Shown: one piece after another, positions 1-9,128 of the stretch
Layout: the number at the start of each line of letters is the position of its first letter
Position numbering within the stretch: position 1 is the first letter of the stretch
Assembly: GCF_033954835.1 (NCBI RefSeq)
Contig: NZ_CP121471.1
Coordinates: forward strand, 744,001-808,000
DNA length: 64,000 nt
DNA from: Thiorhodovibrio frisius
Lineage (GTDB): Bacteria > Pseudomonadota > Gammaproteobacteria > Chromatiales > Chromatiaceae
Reading direction: 5' to 3'
The notes under the pieces: generated by a model
Seen by the model: the letters and a program-made list of their open reading frames with translations, nothing else
What the model was told of the DNA's origin: nothing
Database searches by the model: none
Program-made: the position numbers and the translations under genes

Positions 1-1
1 C

Positions 2-58
2 GCCGACCGCAATCTCTACCTGGCTAAGCAGCAGGGGCGTAACCGGGTGATCGGCTAA
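2..58 (+). CDS. C-terminal end of a GGDEF (diguanylate cyclase) protein, partial
   Basis: Only the last 18 codons are in the window. They read ADRNLYLAKQQGRNRVIG followed by TAA, the usual end of a GGDEF domain (A-D-x-x-L-Y-x-A-K-x-x-G-R-N-R). The intact protein would therefore be expected to make cyclic di-GMP, but its catalytic GGDEF motif lies outside the window, so activity cannot be judged. It sits 120 bp upstream of a receptor / YfiR-like / kinase cluster, and YfiR proteins are known partners of diguanylate cyclases, so a functional link is plausible. The identification rests on a short conserved end. Confidence 0.7.
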   Translation, partial: ADRNLYLAKQQGRNRVIG

Positions 59-178
59 GCGGTCTCTGCGCGAATGCCGCATAATGACTGCTCTGGTCGC
101 GCTCGGCAGACGCCAAAATACACTTAAATCAAGTGTGACAAGAAGCAATCTGGTCAGGGCATTTTTCGCGTCGGAGAT

Positions 179-2290
179 ATGGCTTTATCCACACGGACAC
201 CTCGATTCGGCACTGGCATTCTTGTCCTGCTATGCGCGGGGCTGTCGATGCCGGAATGCGGCATTGGCCGCGAGGCTGCGGGGGAGTTCGATCCATCAGA
301 GCAGGGGTTGGAGAGCCGGTCGCTCGAATCCAAGGTTCTTGACGTGATCGCTGACGCGACGGAGATTGCCACCAAGAACCGCATGAATGCGGACTATGTG
401 CCCGGCATCCTGACCATTCTAAGGCGCGATGAGATGATGGCTCTGGGTGTGCGGACTGTGGCGGAAGCTTTGACGCTGGTGCCCGGCGTGGTCATCGACC
501 GTCGGCAAGAAGGTCGCTTCACTGCATCTTTTCGAGGCCTTGATAATGGGAATAATGAAGTCAAGGTTCTGATTGATTCCGTGCCGCTGAATAACAGCCT
601 CGCGGGAAACTCGACGTACTTCGAGTTACCGATTGCGCAAGTCGAGCGTATCGAGGTGATTCGCGGCCCTGGCTCCGCGCTCTACGGGGAATCGGCTTTC
701 GCGGGCCTCATCAACATCGTTACCTACTCGCAACCCTACGCACACCTGCGCTACGGTGACAATGGCACCACGGAAGTCGGTGCCATCTACCGCTTTGACG
801 ACCCCGAGCGAGACCTTTCGCTGCGAGTGAACCTGGCAGGCTGGGATAGTCGCGGGGCTGATCTGTGGGTTGAGAGAGACCTGCTCCATACCATCGGGCT
901 GGCTTCAGTCTCCAATGCTCCGGGGCCAGTCGATAGTGGCGAGCAATATCGATTCGGGCAGCTTAAACTTGATGTGGCCAATGCCTCGCTGTTCGCGCAA
1001 TACCAGTTTAGCCGCAAAAACGCCTTCTTCGGCAGCACCGGCGTCCTGCCTGATGCGTCTGGTCGCAACAACCGTTTGGATGACAGTCAATGGTTGCTTC
1101 AGGGCCGCGTTGACTTTGCGCCAATGGCCAATCTGAACGGTGCTTTCATCCTCCGCTGGCAACAGGTCGAGTCTTTCTTCGACAAGCTCCTGCGGCCTCC
1201 CGGTGCGCCTGCGGTGCCAGACAGCCCTCTCCTGCCAGATGGGTTGTACAACGAGAGATGGTTGTCGGCTATGTCGACCAAAGCCGAGACCTTTCTCGAA
1301 TGGACGGGCTGGGACCACCACAAGTTGCGCGTCGAGTTCAGCATTGCAAGGGATGAGGGACTCGATGCATGGCGAGCCTTCAACGCCGATATCTTTACCT
1401 TCGAACAGTTGCCCGAAATGCGCCGCTATTCGGGAGAACTTGCGACTTTTACGCCAGATGCGGCGCGTACAGTCAGCAGCCTGGCTATTCAGGATGAGTG
1501 GTCCATCCTTGAAAACCTCGATCTGACGCTAGGCGCACGCTATGACCATTACAGCGATCTTAGCGACAGTTTTTCTCCTCGCATTGCCGGTGTCTGGCGC
1601 ATCAACGACAGGCACGTGGTTAAAGCTCAGCTTGCCGGTGCGTTTTTTCCGCCCACGCTGCTTCAGCGGTATTATGTTCCGTTGCCGCCGACAGAGCAGG
1701 AAACGCCGGATAGACCGCAGCGCGTTCACACGGCGGAGATCGGCTACATTTTCCGCAAGCCGAACACTGTCGCCCGCCTGACCCTTTACTACTCCAAGTT
1801 ATTTGACATCATCGTCACGACTCCTGAAGGCATCTTCAATCGCGGCAAAGAGCGTCTGAAGGGGGTCGAACTCGAGTGGGAGCAGCGGTTCTGGCGCGAC
1901 TTCAAGCTGGATGCCAATCTGAGCTATGCGGACACTTTAAACGAGGAGACTGGTGGCCCGATACCGGGCGCGGCAAAATGGCTTGGGAACCTTAGTCTTT
2001 TCTACAGGCCCCGCAAAGAGGTCCTGCTGGCAGGACGCTGGCGCTACGTTGGGGAGCGAATGCGTGATCCACTGGACTCCCGTTCCGATCCGCTGAATGC
2101 TTACAATGACGTTTCCCTAACGCTAAGCTGGTTTGATGTCGGCACCAAAGGGGTGACGCTGCGCGCGGGGGTGACCAATTTGTTGAATGCCTCGATTCGC
2201 TCGCCCGCCCCCTTGGATACCTACGAATACGACTACCCTTTGGTCGAGAGTCGTGCACTCTGGGCTCAGATTTCTTACACCTTCCCCTAG
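179..2290 (+). CDS. TonB-dependent outer-membrane receptor
   Basis: 703 residues, the usual size for a TonB-dependent receptor. The N-terminus carries a hydrophobic export signal (about residues 10-25). A plug domain follows at about 64-180, with the expected segments ALTLVPGVVIDRR, VLIDSVPLN and VERIEVIRGPGSALYGESAF. The rest is beta-barrel-like, alternating aromatic/polar sequence ending in AQISYTFP, typical of an outer-membrane C-terminus. Such proteins import siderophores, cobalamin or other large ligands using TonB energy, or act as sensors; the ligand is not evident. The next gene starts 11 bp downstream and encodes a YfiR-like protein, followed 11 bp later by a sensor kinase, so a signalling role is as likely as transport. 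The ATG follows a weak GGAG very closely. Confidence 0.9.
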   Translation: MALSTRTPRFGTGILVLLCAGLSMPECGIGREAAGEFDPSEQGLESRSLESKVLDVIADATEIATKNRMNADYVPGILTILRRDEMMALGVRTVAEALTLVPGVVIDRRQEGRFTASFRGLDNGNNEVKVLIDSVPLNNSLAGNSTYFELPIAQVERIEVIRGPGSALYGESAFAGLINIVTYSQPYAHLRYGDNGTTEVGAIYRFDDPERDLSLRVNLAGWDSRGADLWVERDLLHTIGLASVSNAPGPVDSGEQYRFGQLKLDVANASLFAQYQFSRKNAFFGSTGVLPDASGRNNRLDDSQWLLQGRVDFAPMANLNGAFILRWQQVESFFDKLLRPPGAPAVPDSPLLPDGLYNERWLSAMSTKAETFLEWTGWDHHKLRVEFSIARDEGLDAWRAFNADIFTFEQLPEMRRYSGELATFTPDAARTVSSLAIQDEWSILENLDLTLGARYDHYSDLSDSFSPRIAGVWRINDRHVVKAQLAGAFFPPTLLQRYYVPLPPTEQETPDRPQRVHTAEIGYIFRKPNTVARLTLYYSKLFDIIVTTPEGIFNRGKERLKGVELEWEQRFWRDFKLDANLSYADTLNEETGGPIPGAAKWLGNLSLFYRPRKEVLLAGRWRYVGERMRDPLDSRSDPLNAYNDVSLTLSWFDVGTKGVTLRAGVTNLLNASIRSPAPLDTYEYDYPLVESRALWAQISYTFP

Positions 2291-2301
2291 CGCCGATCAG
2301 A

Positions 2302-2922
2302 ATGTCAGCTAAAACTGCTTGGGGTGCGGTGTCAGGCGGGCGTCTGGCGGCGCCATCCGTTCGTTTTTGTGCTGCGCTGGCACTCTTTGGAATATTCTTG
2401 GCAGCAGGTGTCCAGGATGCTACGGCCGCAAGCGCGGGCGAAAAACGGCGCGTCGAAATTGGCCTTAAGATTTTTCGTGCCACGCTCGCTGCCGACCTCA
2501 ATCTGGTGCAGAAGCTCGATCAACAGCAAGGGCTCGCAATCGTGCTTTTTTATGCCAATGATCGCGCCTCTGCGGAGCGTTACCGAGAGCGGCTTGCCGA
2601 GCCGGGCGGGTTGTTGGAGCATCGATTGCACATCTCGTTGAGCGACGACCCGGCTTTGCGCGCCTTTTCGGCAAGCCCGCCTGCCGCTATGTTCATTACC
2701 GAGCCGCGCCTTCCATTGGCGACTTTGCAGTCTCTGAAGACATTCAGTGCTCGCCATTCCCGAGTCCTGTTTTCACCCTTTGAGGCCGATGTGGAACGAG
2801 GGGTAGCGACTGGGTTATTTGTGGGTGCCCGTGTGCAGCCTTTTGTGAATAGCCGCGCCCTTCGAGCCAGCAGCATTAGTCTGCAAGACTTTTTTCTGGA
2901 TATTGCGAAGAAGACTGACTGA
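2302..2922 (+). CDS. YfiR-like (DUF4154-type) periplasmic protein
   Basis: 206 residues with a hydrophobic export signal near residues 20-42, ending around AAGVQDATAAS. The mature part has a YfiR/DUF4154 layout: a first block beginning RRVEIGLKIFRATLAADLNL, a middle beta/alpha section, and a closing block GVATGLFVGARVQPFVNSRA with LRASSISLQDFFLDIAKK, matching the usual end where YfiR proteins have invariant asparagine and serine positions before a final helix. In the YfiBNR system YfiR is a periplasmic repressor of a membrane diguanylate cyclase. The mature sequence has no cysteine, so the disulfide control known for Pseudomonas YfiR cannot apply. It lies between an outer-membrane receptor gene and a membrane sensor kinase gene with 11-bp gaps, so it may relay a signal from receptor to kinase (inference). 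Family assignment is moderately sure. Confidence 0.65.
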   Translation: MSAKTAWGAVSGGRLAAPSVRFCAALALFGIFLAAGVQDATAASAGEKRRVEIGLKIFRATLAADLNLVQKLDQQQGLAIVLFYANDRASAERYRERLAEPGGLLEHRLHISLSDDPALRAFSASPPAAMFITEPRLPLATLQSLKTFSARHSRVLFSPFEADVERGVATGLFVGARVQPFVNSRALRASSISLQDFFLDIAKKTD

Positions 2923-2933
2923 AACCCATTGCC

Positions 2934-5846
2934 ATGCATGCTTTTGCCCGCTGGATCACCTTCGCCTTTGTGCTACTTGCGCTGGGACTCGGTGCGCTGG
3001 TTGCGGGTTACTGGCATGTCGCGCTAAAGCCTGGACTTGGTGACGAGGCTCAGCATCAGGCAAACCTGATGGCCCAGGCTCAGGCAGACCGCCTGGCCGG
3101 CGCTCTGGTCCTTGCCTTGACCGAGGCGCGCTCGCAGTCACTCAGAGATGTCGTGAACGAACTGCTCAGCCTTAAGGAGAAAGACAGCGGTCGGCCATTT
3201 TTCTCAGGCGTCTTGATCGAACTGGCACCCGAAGGAAATGCTCTTGATCCCGCACTGCTTCAACAGGGCGACACCCGGTGTCAGCATTGTCTGGTGGCTG
3301 AGGTGCCTCTGCTCGACCCGCGCGACTTTCATTTAATTGGGTTGGCCCGGTTTTTCACAACGGATCAGTTCTTGCGCGAGCATCTGCGCGTTTTCCGTCG
3401 CCACTTGCTGATTCAGGCAGCACTCGGCGGCGTTCTGCTGGTTGCTGCCTGGGCCGGCGTCCTGGCATTGATGGCACAAATGCAGCGCCAGCGTGATCGT
3501 CGCGAGCGTGCCGAGCAAACAACGGCCTGGACCCAGGCACGCTATGAGCGGTTGCTCAACCGACTGCAGGGCTATTTCGTCTACGCCCGATCAGCGGATG
3601 GCCGGCTGCTCTTTGCCAGTGACTCCGTGCGGGAGGTGCTGGGTTGCGAGCCACAGGTATTCTGCAGTGAGCTCGAGCGGTTTCTCGTCGATGTCAGCAG
3701 TGCGGCTGCGGTGTTTCCCTTAGGCGCGGGGCACGCGCAGCTGTCAGCCAGCAGCGTGGTGCGGGTGCGCAATGCCTGGGGACAACTGCGGCAGCTTGAA
3801 TGCACCGAAACCCTTGCTGTCGATGCCCCTAATGGGACCATGGTCATCGAAGGTGTCGCGCGCGATGTGAGCACCCAGAAAGAGCTCGAAGCCAGTCTGC
3901 TCGAAGCCAAAGAGCGCGCCGAAAGCGCCAATCGTGCCAAGACCGCGCTGCTCGCCAATGTGAGCCACGAGCTGCGCACGCCGATGTCGAGCATCATTGG
4001 TCTGGCAAAACTTCTCCTGCAAGCCGATATTCCGCCGGCGCAGCGTGATCGGGCCAACAAAATTCGCGCGGCAGCCCAGTCCCTGCTCAGGATTCTCGAT
4101 GACATTCTGGCGGTCTCCAAGATGGAAGCCGGACGGGTCAGACTCGAAGAACGGGACTTCATGCTCGACGAGGTGCTCGAGCAGATTGCTAGCTTCGCCG
4201 CGATCAGAAATCGGGAGCCGTTGCTAGACATCGCTTTTGCTATCGGCCCTGGCGTGCCGCGGCATCTGCGCGGCGATCCTGTGCGCCTGGGTCAAGTGCT
4301 CCTGAACCTGACCAGCAATGCGATCAAATTCACGCCGAGCGGCTCGGTGTTGCTGTGCATCGAGCAGGCTGCGCGCGCGCCAGGCCGCAGTGAGGCGGTT
4401 GGTCAGCCTGATCAGCGCGACAGGCGCAGCGTCAGACTGAAATTTGCGCTTGAGGATACGGGCATCGGCATCGCTTCTGAAGACCTGCAGCGCCTGTTTC
4501 AGCCCTTTTCGCAGCTCGACGCATCTGCAAGCCGCACTCAGGGTGGGACAGGTCTGGGGCTTGCGATTTCGCGCCATCTGGTGCAACTCATGGGCGGGGA
4601 CATCGAGGTCGAGAGTCAGCCCCAAGGGGGCAGCATTTTTCGGTTTGCCGCCGAGTTTGGTTTGTCGCAGGAAGAGGAACAACTGAGCGGACCGAACTGG
4701 CCTGAGCCGGTCACACGCGCCCTGATCGTCAGTGATCGCGAATTGACGCAAGCACTCTTTGGCCAGTCACTCAACCGCTTCGGTCTGGCAGTGGCGCTGG
4801 CGACCTCAAGCAGCGAAGCCCTGGCCATGCTCGGCGACGCCTGCCGAAAAGAGCGTGCTTTTGCGCTGGTGCTGATCGACGCGCGCCTGGCCGATGCCCA
4901 AGCTGCCGCTGTCGCCGCGCGGCAAATGCGCCAACAACCGGAGATCGACCCCAAACCGGCGGTCGTGCTGATCGGAACGCTTGGCGCGATGCAGAGTGAC
5001 CAAGCGCAGACTGGCGATGGACTTTTTGACGGCCTGGTCACCAGTGCTATTTCGAATGCTGCATTGCGTGGGGTGCTGCTCTGCGCATTGGACCAAGCGC
5101 TGCCCCAAGATCGTGAAGTATCCCAGCTGCGCGCGCCTGTCGGGCAGATTCCACCTGGTACCCGGGTTCTGGTGGCTGACGATCATGCCGTCAACCGCGA
5201 AATCGCGGTCGATGTCCTTGAGGGCTTGGGATTCGAGGTGACCGCTGCCGCCGACGGATTCGAAGCGCTCGCCTGTCTTGGTCGGGAGAGGTTCGACGCC
5301 GTGCTGATCGACATCCGCATGCCCGGACTCGATGGCTTTGAGGTGACAGAGCGCCTGCGCGCCGACCCGCGCCTGGCGCGTCTGCCGGTCATCGCGCTGA
5401 CCGCCCATGGAATGATTGAGGGCGAGCACCTTTGTCGCGGGGCGGGAATGAGCGGCTTACTGAGCAAGCCGCTCGACGAAAACGAGTTGCTGAAAACCCT
5501 GTTGCCCTTGTTGCGTCATCACGACGCCAAGGGACCAGATGATCGGAGAAATGACCAAGCGCCTGCCTGGGCCGGCACCGAGGCTGACTTCCACAGTCAA
5601 CTGACCCGGGCAGTGCCAGTCATTGCCGATTATGTTGCGCGCGAGCAACAGGCCGATGCCATCGCCTTGGCGCAGCGACTCAAAACAGCCGCGCGACTCG
5701 CCGGTGAAACCCAGGCCGCCGAAGCACTGGCGGATTTGCAGCGGGCGCTGGTCAAGAGCGATCCCGTCGTTGATCCGGGAAGCTTGCTTGAGCCCTTCAT
5801 GACCCGAGGGTCGGAGATGGAGCAAGACCGCAAGGTCGGTGGTTGA
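2934..5846 (+). CDS. Hybrid sensor histidine kinase with PAS, two receiver-like domains and a degenerate HPt
   Basis: 970 residues. Two membrane segments (about 7-28 and 157-180) enclose a periplasmic domain of about 125 residues holding a CQHC motif (116-119). A PAS-like domain follows (about 203-315), then a HisKA domain with phosphoacceptor His345 in SHELRTP. The HATPase_c domain shows LLNLTSNAIKFTPSG, EDTGIGIASEDL and GGTGLGLAIS. A first receiver-like domain (about 590-720, VLIDARLAD) precedes a canonical receiver with Asp793 in VLIDIRMPGLDG and the SKPLDENEL lysine. The C-terminal helical region resembles an HPt domain, but the expected histidine is Gln914 (AQRLKTAARL), so phosphotransfer from this module is unlikely. 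It is probably co-transcribed with the receptor and YfiR-like genes. No response regulator is adjacent, so the output is unknown. Confidence 0.9.
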   Translation: MHAFARWITFAFVLLALGLGALVAGYWHVALKPGLGDEAQHQANLMAQAQADRLAGALVLALTEARSQSLRDVVNELLSLKEKDSGRPFFSGVLIELAPEGNALDPALLQQGDTRCQHCLVAEVPLLDPRDFHLIGLARFFTTDQFLREHLRVFRRHLLIQAALGGVLLVAAWAGVLALMAQMQRQRDRRERAEQTTAWTQARYERLLNRLQGYFVYARSADGRLLFASDSVREVLGCEPQVFCSELERFLVDVSSAAAVFPLGAGHAQLSASSVVRVRNAWGQLRQLECTETLAVDAPNGTMVIEGVARDVSTQKELEASLLEAKERAESANRAKTALLANVSHELRTPMSSIIGLAKLLLQADIPPAQRDRANKIRAAAQSLLRILDDILAVSKMEAGRVRLEERDFMLDEVLEQIASFAAIRNREPLLDIAFAIGPGVPRHLRGDPVRLGQVLLNLTSNAIKFTPSGSVLLCIEQAARAPGRSEAVGQPDQRDRRSVRLKFALEDTGIGIASEDLQRLFQPFSQLDASASRTQGGTGLGLAISRHLVQLMGGDIEVESQPQGGSIFRFAAEFGLSQEEEQLSGPNWPEPVTRALIVSDRELTQALFGQSLNRFGLAVALATSSSEALAMLGDACRKERAFALVLIDARLADAQAAAVAARQMRQQPEIDPKPAVVLIGTLGAMQSDQAQTGDGLFDGLVTSAISNAALRGVLLCALDQALPQDREVSQLRAPVGQIPPGTRVLVADDHAVNREIAVDVLEGLGFEVTAAADGFEALACLGRERFDAVLIDIRMPGLDGFEVTERLRADPRLARLPVIALTAHGMIEGEHLCRGAGMSGLLSKPLDENELLKTLLPLLRHHDAKGPDDRRNDQAPAWAGTEADFHSQLTRAVPVIADYVAREQQADAIALAQRLKTAARLAGETQAAEALADLQRALVKSDPVVDPGSLLEPFMTRGSEMEQDRKVGG

Positions 5847-5891
5847 GTCCCTGGGTTGCCTGTCGCCGGCCTTTCTGTTTCTATTCAATGG

Positions 5892-7760
5892 ATGACACGC
5901 ATCAGGCCGCTACCACCCCAGCTGATTAACCAGATCGCCGCCGGCGAGGTGATTGAGCGTCCGGCGTCTATCGTTAAGGAGTTGGTGGAGAACAGCCTGG
6001 ATGCCGGCGCGCGCCAGATTGAGGTGCGCCTGGAACGCGGCGGCGCCAAGCGCATTCTGGTGCGCGATGACGGCTGCGGCATGACGGCCGAAGAACTGCC
6101 GCTGGCAGTCTCGCGCCATGCCACCAGCAAGATCGCCTCGCTGGCCGATCTGGAATCCGTTGCGACCTTGGGTTTTCGCGGCGAGGCGTTGCCCAGCATG
6201 GCCTCGGTGGCGCGGTTGCGCATTGTCTCCCGCCGTGCCGAGGGCGAGCATGGATTTGCCATCACGGCCGATGGCAGCGACCAGACCCCTGCGGCGGAGC
6301 CGGCGGCCCATGCTCCGGGCACCAGCGTCGAGGTGCAGGATCTGTTTTTCAATACCCCGGCGCGGCGCAAGTTTCTGCGCACCGAAAAAACCGAGCTTGG
6401 CCATATCGAGCAGCTCATTAGGCGTGTGGCGCTGGCGCATGCTGCGGTCGGCTTCCGGCTGGAGCACAACGGGCGCTCAGTGCTAGATCTGCGTGCCGCC
6501 GGCGGCGGGGAAGCAAACCTGCCGCAGCGGCTTGAGCAAACCCTGGGTGGCGAATTCCTTGCGGCCTCTCTGGTGCTCGACGATCAGGCGATCGGACTGC
6601 GACTCTTCGGCTGGGTCGCGCAGCCGGCTTTCAGTCGCTCGCAGGCGGATCGGCAGTTTTTTTTCGTCAATGGCCGCATGGTGCGCGACAAGCTGGTGAC
6701 CCATGCGGTGCGCCAAGCCTATCAGGATGTGCTGCATCACAGTCGCCATCCAGCCTATGTGCTGTTTTTTGAGCTCGACCCGCGCCAGGTCGATGTCAAT
6801 GTCCATCCGGCCAAGCAGGAGGTGCGCTTTCGCGAGGCGCGCCAGGTGCATGATTTTATTTTTCGTGCCCTGCATCGCCGGCTCGCGGGTGGCACCATGG
6901 CTGAGGGCATGCCGGCGGACGGGGTCGGCCCGGCGGCATCGCAACCATCTGACGCGCAGCCGGTTGCTCAGTCGTCGCCGTTACCGCCACCGACAGGGCG
7001 CTCTCCGGCGGCAGGCGCGCAGGCATCATTGCCGCTGCGGGAATCCTCCGGAGCTTACGCGGCCAATTTCGCCTGGCAGCAGCCCTGGTCTGCGGCCGAG
7101 CAGGCCCTGGCTGAGAAGGCTGCCGGCGATGATGAGACGACCCTGGACCAGGCGCGGAACGCCGTCGGGGAAGTGCCGCCGCTGGGTTTTGCCCTTGGCC
7201 AGCTCAATGGGGTCTATGTGCTGGCGCAGGCGCTGGACGGCCTGGTGATTGTGGATATGCACGCCGCGCATGAGCGGGTGTGCTACGAGCGTCTGAAAAG
7301 CGCCTGGCAGGCAGACGCTCAGGTGCGCCGCCAGCCCTTGCTGGTGCCGGTCAGCGTGCGGCTGAGTCGCGCCGAGGTGGATCTGCTCGAGGCGCATGAT
7401 GCCGACTTGCAGGCGCTGGGCCTCAGGGTCAGCCGCCTGGGGGAGGAGCAGATCGCGGTGCGGGAGATTCCGGCCATGCTGCAAGGGGCGGATGCGGAGC
7501 AGCTGCTGCGAGATGTCCTGTCCGATCTCGCCGAGCACGGCCAGAGCGCGCGTTTGCAGCAGCAGGCCAATGCCTTGCTCGCGACCATGGCCTGTCATGG
7601 CTCGGTGCGCGCCAATCGTCGGCTGACGCTACCGGAGATGAATGCCCTGTTGCGCTCCATGGAAGCGACCGAGCGGGCAGATCAATGCAATCACGGGCGC
7701 CCGACCTGGGTGAAGCTCTCCCAGCAGGAGCTTGATCGGCTGTTCCTGCGCGGGCGATGA
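5892..7760 (+). CDS. mutL: DNA mismatch repair protein MutL
   Basis: 622 residues from the ATG at 5892, which gives the standard start MTRIRPLPPQLINQIAAGEV; a TTG at 5856 in the same frame would add 12 atypical residues. The N-terminal GHKL ATPase has ENSLDAGA, DDGCGM and GFRGEALPSM, and VDVNVHPAKQEVRF marks the end of the second N-terminal domain. After a low-complexity linker, the C-terminal dimerisation domain carries DMHAAHERVCYE beginning at Asp455. This is a variant of the DQHA(X)2E(X)4E endonuclease motif with Met for Gln, as in Pseudomonas MutL, and is accompanied by ACHGSVRA and CNHGRPT. It probably works as a nicking-type MutL. It is followed 70 bp later by miaA, the common mutL-miaA-hfq-hflX order. 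Confidence 0.97.
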   Translation: MTRIRPLPPQLINQIAAGEVIERPASIVKELVENSLDAGARQIEVRLERGGAKRILVRDDGCGMTAEELPLAVSRHATSKIASLADLESVATLGFRGEALPSMASVARLRIVSRRAEGEHGFAITADGSDQTPAAEPAAHAPGTSVEVQDLFFNTPARRKFLRTEKTELGHIEQLIRRVALAHAAVGFRLEHNGRSVLDLRAAGGGEANLPQRLEQTLGGEFLAASLVLDDQAIGLRLFGWVAQPAFSRSQADRQFFFVNGRMVRDKLVTHAVRQAYQDVLHHSRHPAYVLFFELDPRQVDVNVHPAKQEVRFREARQVHDFIFRALHRRLAGGTMAEGMPADGVGPAASQPSDAQPVAQSSPLPPPTGRSPAAGAQASLPLRESSGAYAANFAWQQPWSAAEQALAEKAAGDDETTLDQARNAVGEVPPLGFALGQLNGVYVLAQALDGLVIVDMHAAHERVCYERLKSAWQADAQVRRQPLLVPVSVRLSRAEVDLLEAHDADLQALGLRVSRLGEEQIAVREIPAMLQGADAEQLLRDVLSDLAEHGQSARLQQQANALLATMACHGSVRANRRLTLPEMNALLRSMEATERADQCNHGRPTWVKLSQQELDRLFLRGR

Positions 7761-7830
7761 AAAATGCAAGCGGCAGCGGCGGTGAACTTGCCGTGATCTT
7801 ACGGATTCATTGTCAGGGGCGGGCCCAACC

Positions 7831-8862
7831 ATGAGCCTTGGGAAGCGTCCTGCGGATCGGTACTCCCTGCCACCGGGGATCTTCCTGATGGGCCCTACGG
7901 CCTCGGGCAAGACGGCCTTGGCGATTGATTTGGTCGAGCGCCTACCGTGCGAGATCATCAGCGTCGACTCAGCGCTGGTGTATCGGGGCATGGACATTGG
8001 CACGGCCAAGCCGTCGCTGGACATTCGCGCCCGGGTGCCACACCGACTGATTGATATCCGCGATCCCAACGAAGCTTATTCAGCCGCGCAGTTTCGGGTC
8101 GACGCATTGCAGGCCATGGATGAGATCACCGGCGCGGGTCGGATACCGCTGCTGGTTGGCGGCACTATGCTCTATTTTCGTGCGCTGGAGCGCGGGCTGG
8201 CGCCCCTGCCGCCGGCGCATCCTGATTTGCGCCGCGATCTGTTGCGTCAGTTCGAGCGCCTGGGCTCGGCGCCGATGCATCGCTGGCTGGCGGTGCTGGA
8301 TGCGGCCAGTGCGGCGCGCATTCACCCCAATGATCCGCAGCGCATTCAGCGCGCGCTCGAGGTCTATCTCACCACCGGGCGCGCGCTGGGAGACCATTGG
8401 GCGGAAGCTGCTGCTCAAGAGTTGCCTTATCGGGTTGTGAAACTTGCTCAAGCGCCCGGGCTGGCAGTGGGGCAGGCCCGATCATTTCAGGCCGGACCAC
8501 TTCAGGCCGGATCAGGCGAGCGCGAACGCCATGCCTTGCGTGAGCGCATTGCCGCGCGTTTCGACGCCATGCTGGCAGCGGGGTTTGAGGCCGAGGTGGA
8601 GTCTTTGCGCGTGCGTGGTGACTTGCATCCCACTTTGCCGTCAATGCGTGCCGTTGGCTATCGGCAAATGTGGCACTATCTTGATGGCGACTATGATTTC
8701 GCGCGCATGCGCGAACTCGCCATCACGGCAACGCGGCAACTTGCCAAGCGACAGCTGACCTGGCTGCGCTCGGAAAGCGACTGCCTGTGGTTGCCCGAGG
8801 GTGCGCCTTTGCTCGATCAGGCACTGGAAAGGCTGGCCTGCGCTGGCATTGGCGCGAGTTGA
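7831..8862 (+). CDS. miaA: tRNA dimethylallyltransferase MiaA
   Basis: 343 residues from the ATG at 7831; an in-frame TTG at 7810 is less likely. MiaA transfers a dimethylallyl group to N6 of adenosine 37 in tRNAs that read codons starting with U. The P-loop [11 protein letters not shown], the [16 protein letters not shown] segment, [19 protein letters not shown] and [14 protein letters not shown] are all present and intact, as is the tail motif [13 protein letters not shown]. An oddity is an in-frame 15-bp duplication at 8481-8510 ([10 protein letters not shown]) in the linker before the [18 protein letters not shown] helix. Pyrophosphate-binding and tRNA-binding motifs lie outside it, so activity should be retained. 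It lies in the conserved mutL-miaA-hfq-hflX order. Confidence 0.97.
   Translation: MSLGKRPADRYSLPPGIFLMGPTASGKTALAIDLVERLPCEIISVDSALVYRGMDIGTAKPSLDIRARVPHRLIDIRDPNEAYSAAQFRVDALQAMDEITGAGRIPLLVGGTMLYFRALERGLAPLPPAHPDLRRDLLRQFERLGSAPMHRWLAVLDAASAARIHPNDPQRIQRALEVYLTTGRALGDHWAEAAAQELPYRVVKLAQAPGLAVGQARSFQAGPLQAGSGERERHALRERIAARFDAMLAAGFEAEVESLRVRGDLHPTLPSMRAVGYRQMWHYLDGDYDFARMRELAITATRQLAKRQLTWLRSESDCLWLPEGAPLLDQALERLACAGIGAS
8481..8510 (+). repeat. In-frame 15-bp tandem duplication within miaA
   Basis: Two 15-bp units (8481-8495 and 8496-8510) share TTCAGGCCGG at the same phase and encode SFQAG and PLQAG-like repeats. They fall in a linker of MiaA, so the reading frame and enzyme core are kept. 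This fits replication slippage. Confidence 0.6.
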
Positions 8863-9017
8863 TGCGAGCGAACTTTTTAGGCTAGTCGGCGGATAGAAGA
8901 CCGAAGCATGATCTTAGTATGGCGCATATTTTGCTGAGCACCTATGGTCCCAGCCATCCCGAAGAATGAAAAGCCGGCGTTTTTCAAGACTCAAGCCAGA
9001 GATCGCAAGCCATGGAG

Positions 9018-9047
9018 TTGATCAGGCACCGGTGGCTCTGTGATAAC
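9018..9047 (+). promoter_or_regulatory. Candidate sigma-70 promoter for hfq
   Basis: TTGATC (9018-9023) and GATAAC (9042-9047) are separated by 18 bp, each matching 4 of 6 consensus bases, about 80 bp upstream of hfq. The 266-bp gap between miaA and hfq otherwise holds no recognisable gene, so an independent hfq promoter is reasonable. The match is weak. Confidence 0.3.
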
Positions 9048-9128
9048 GTATCAGCGAAATCCGTTTTTCATAGGTGCAGCGGACATTGCTGACGAAAGCG
9101 GACCCAAACAACAATAGAGTATTTCAGT

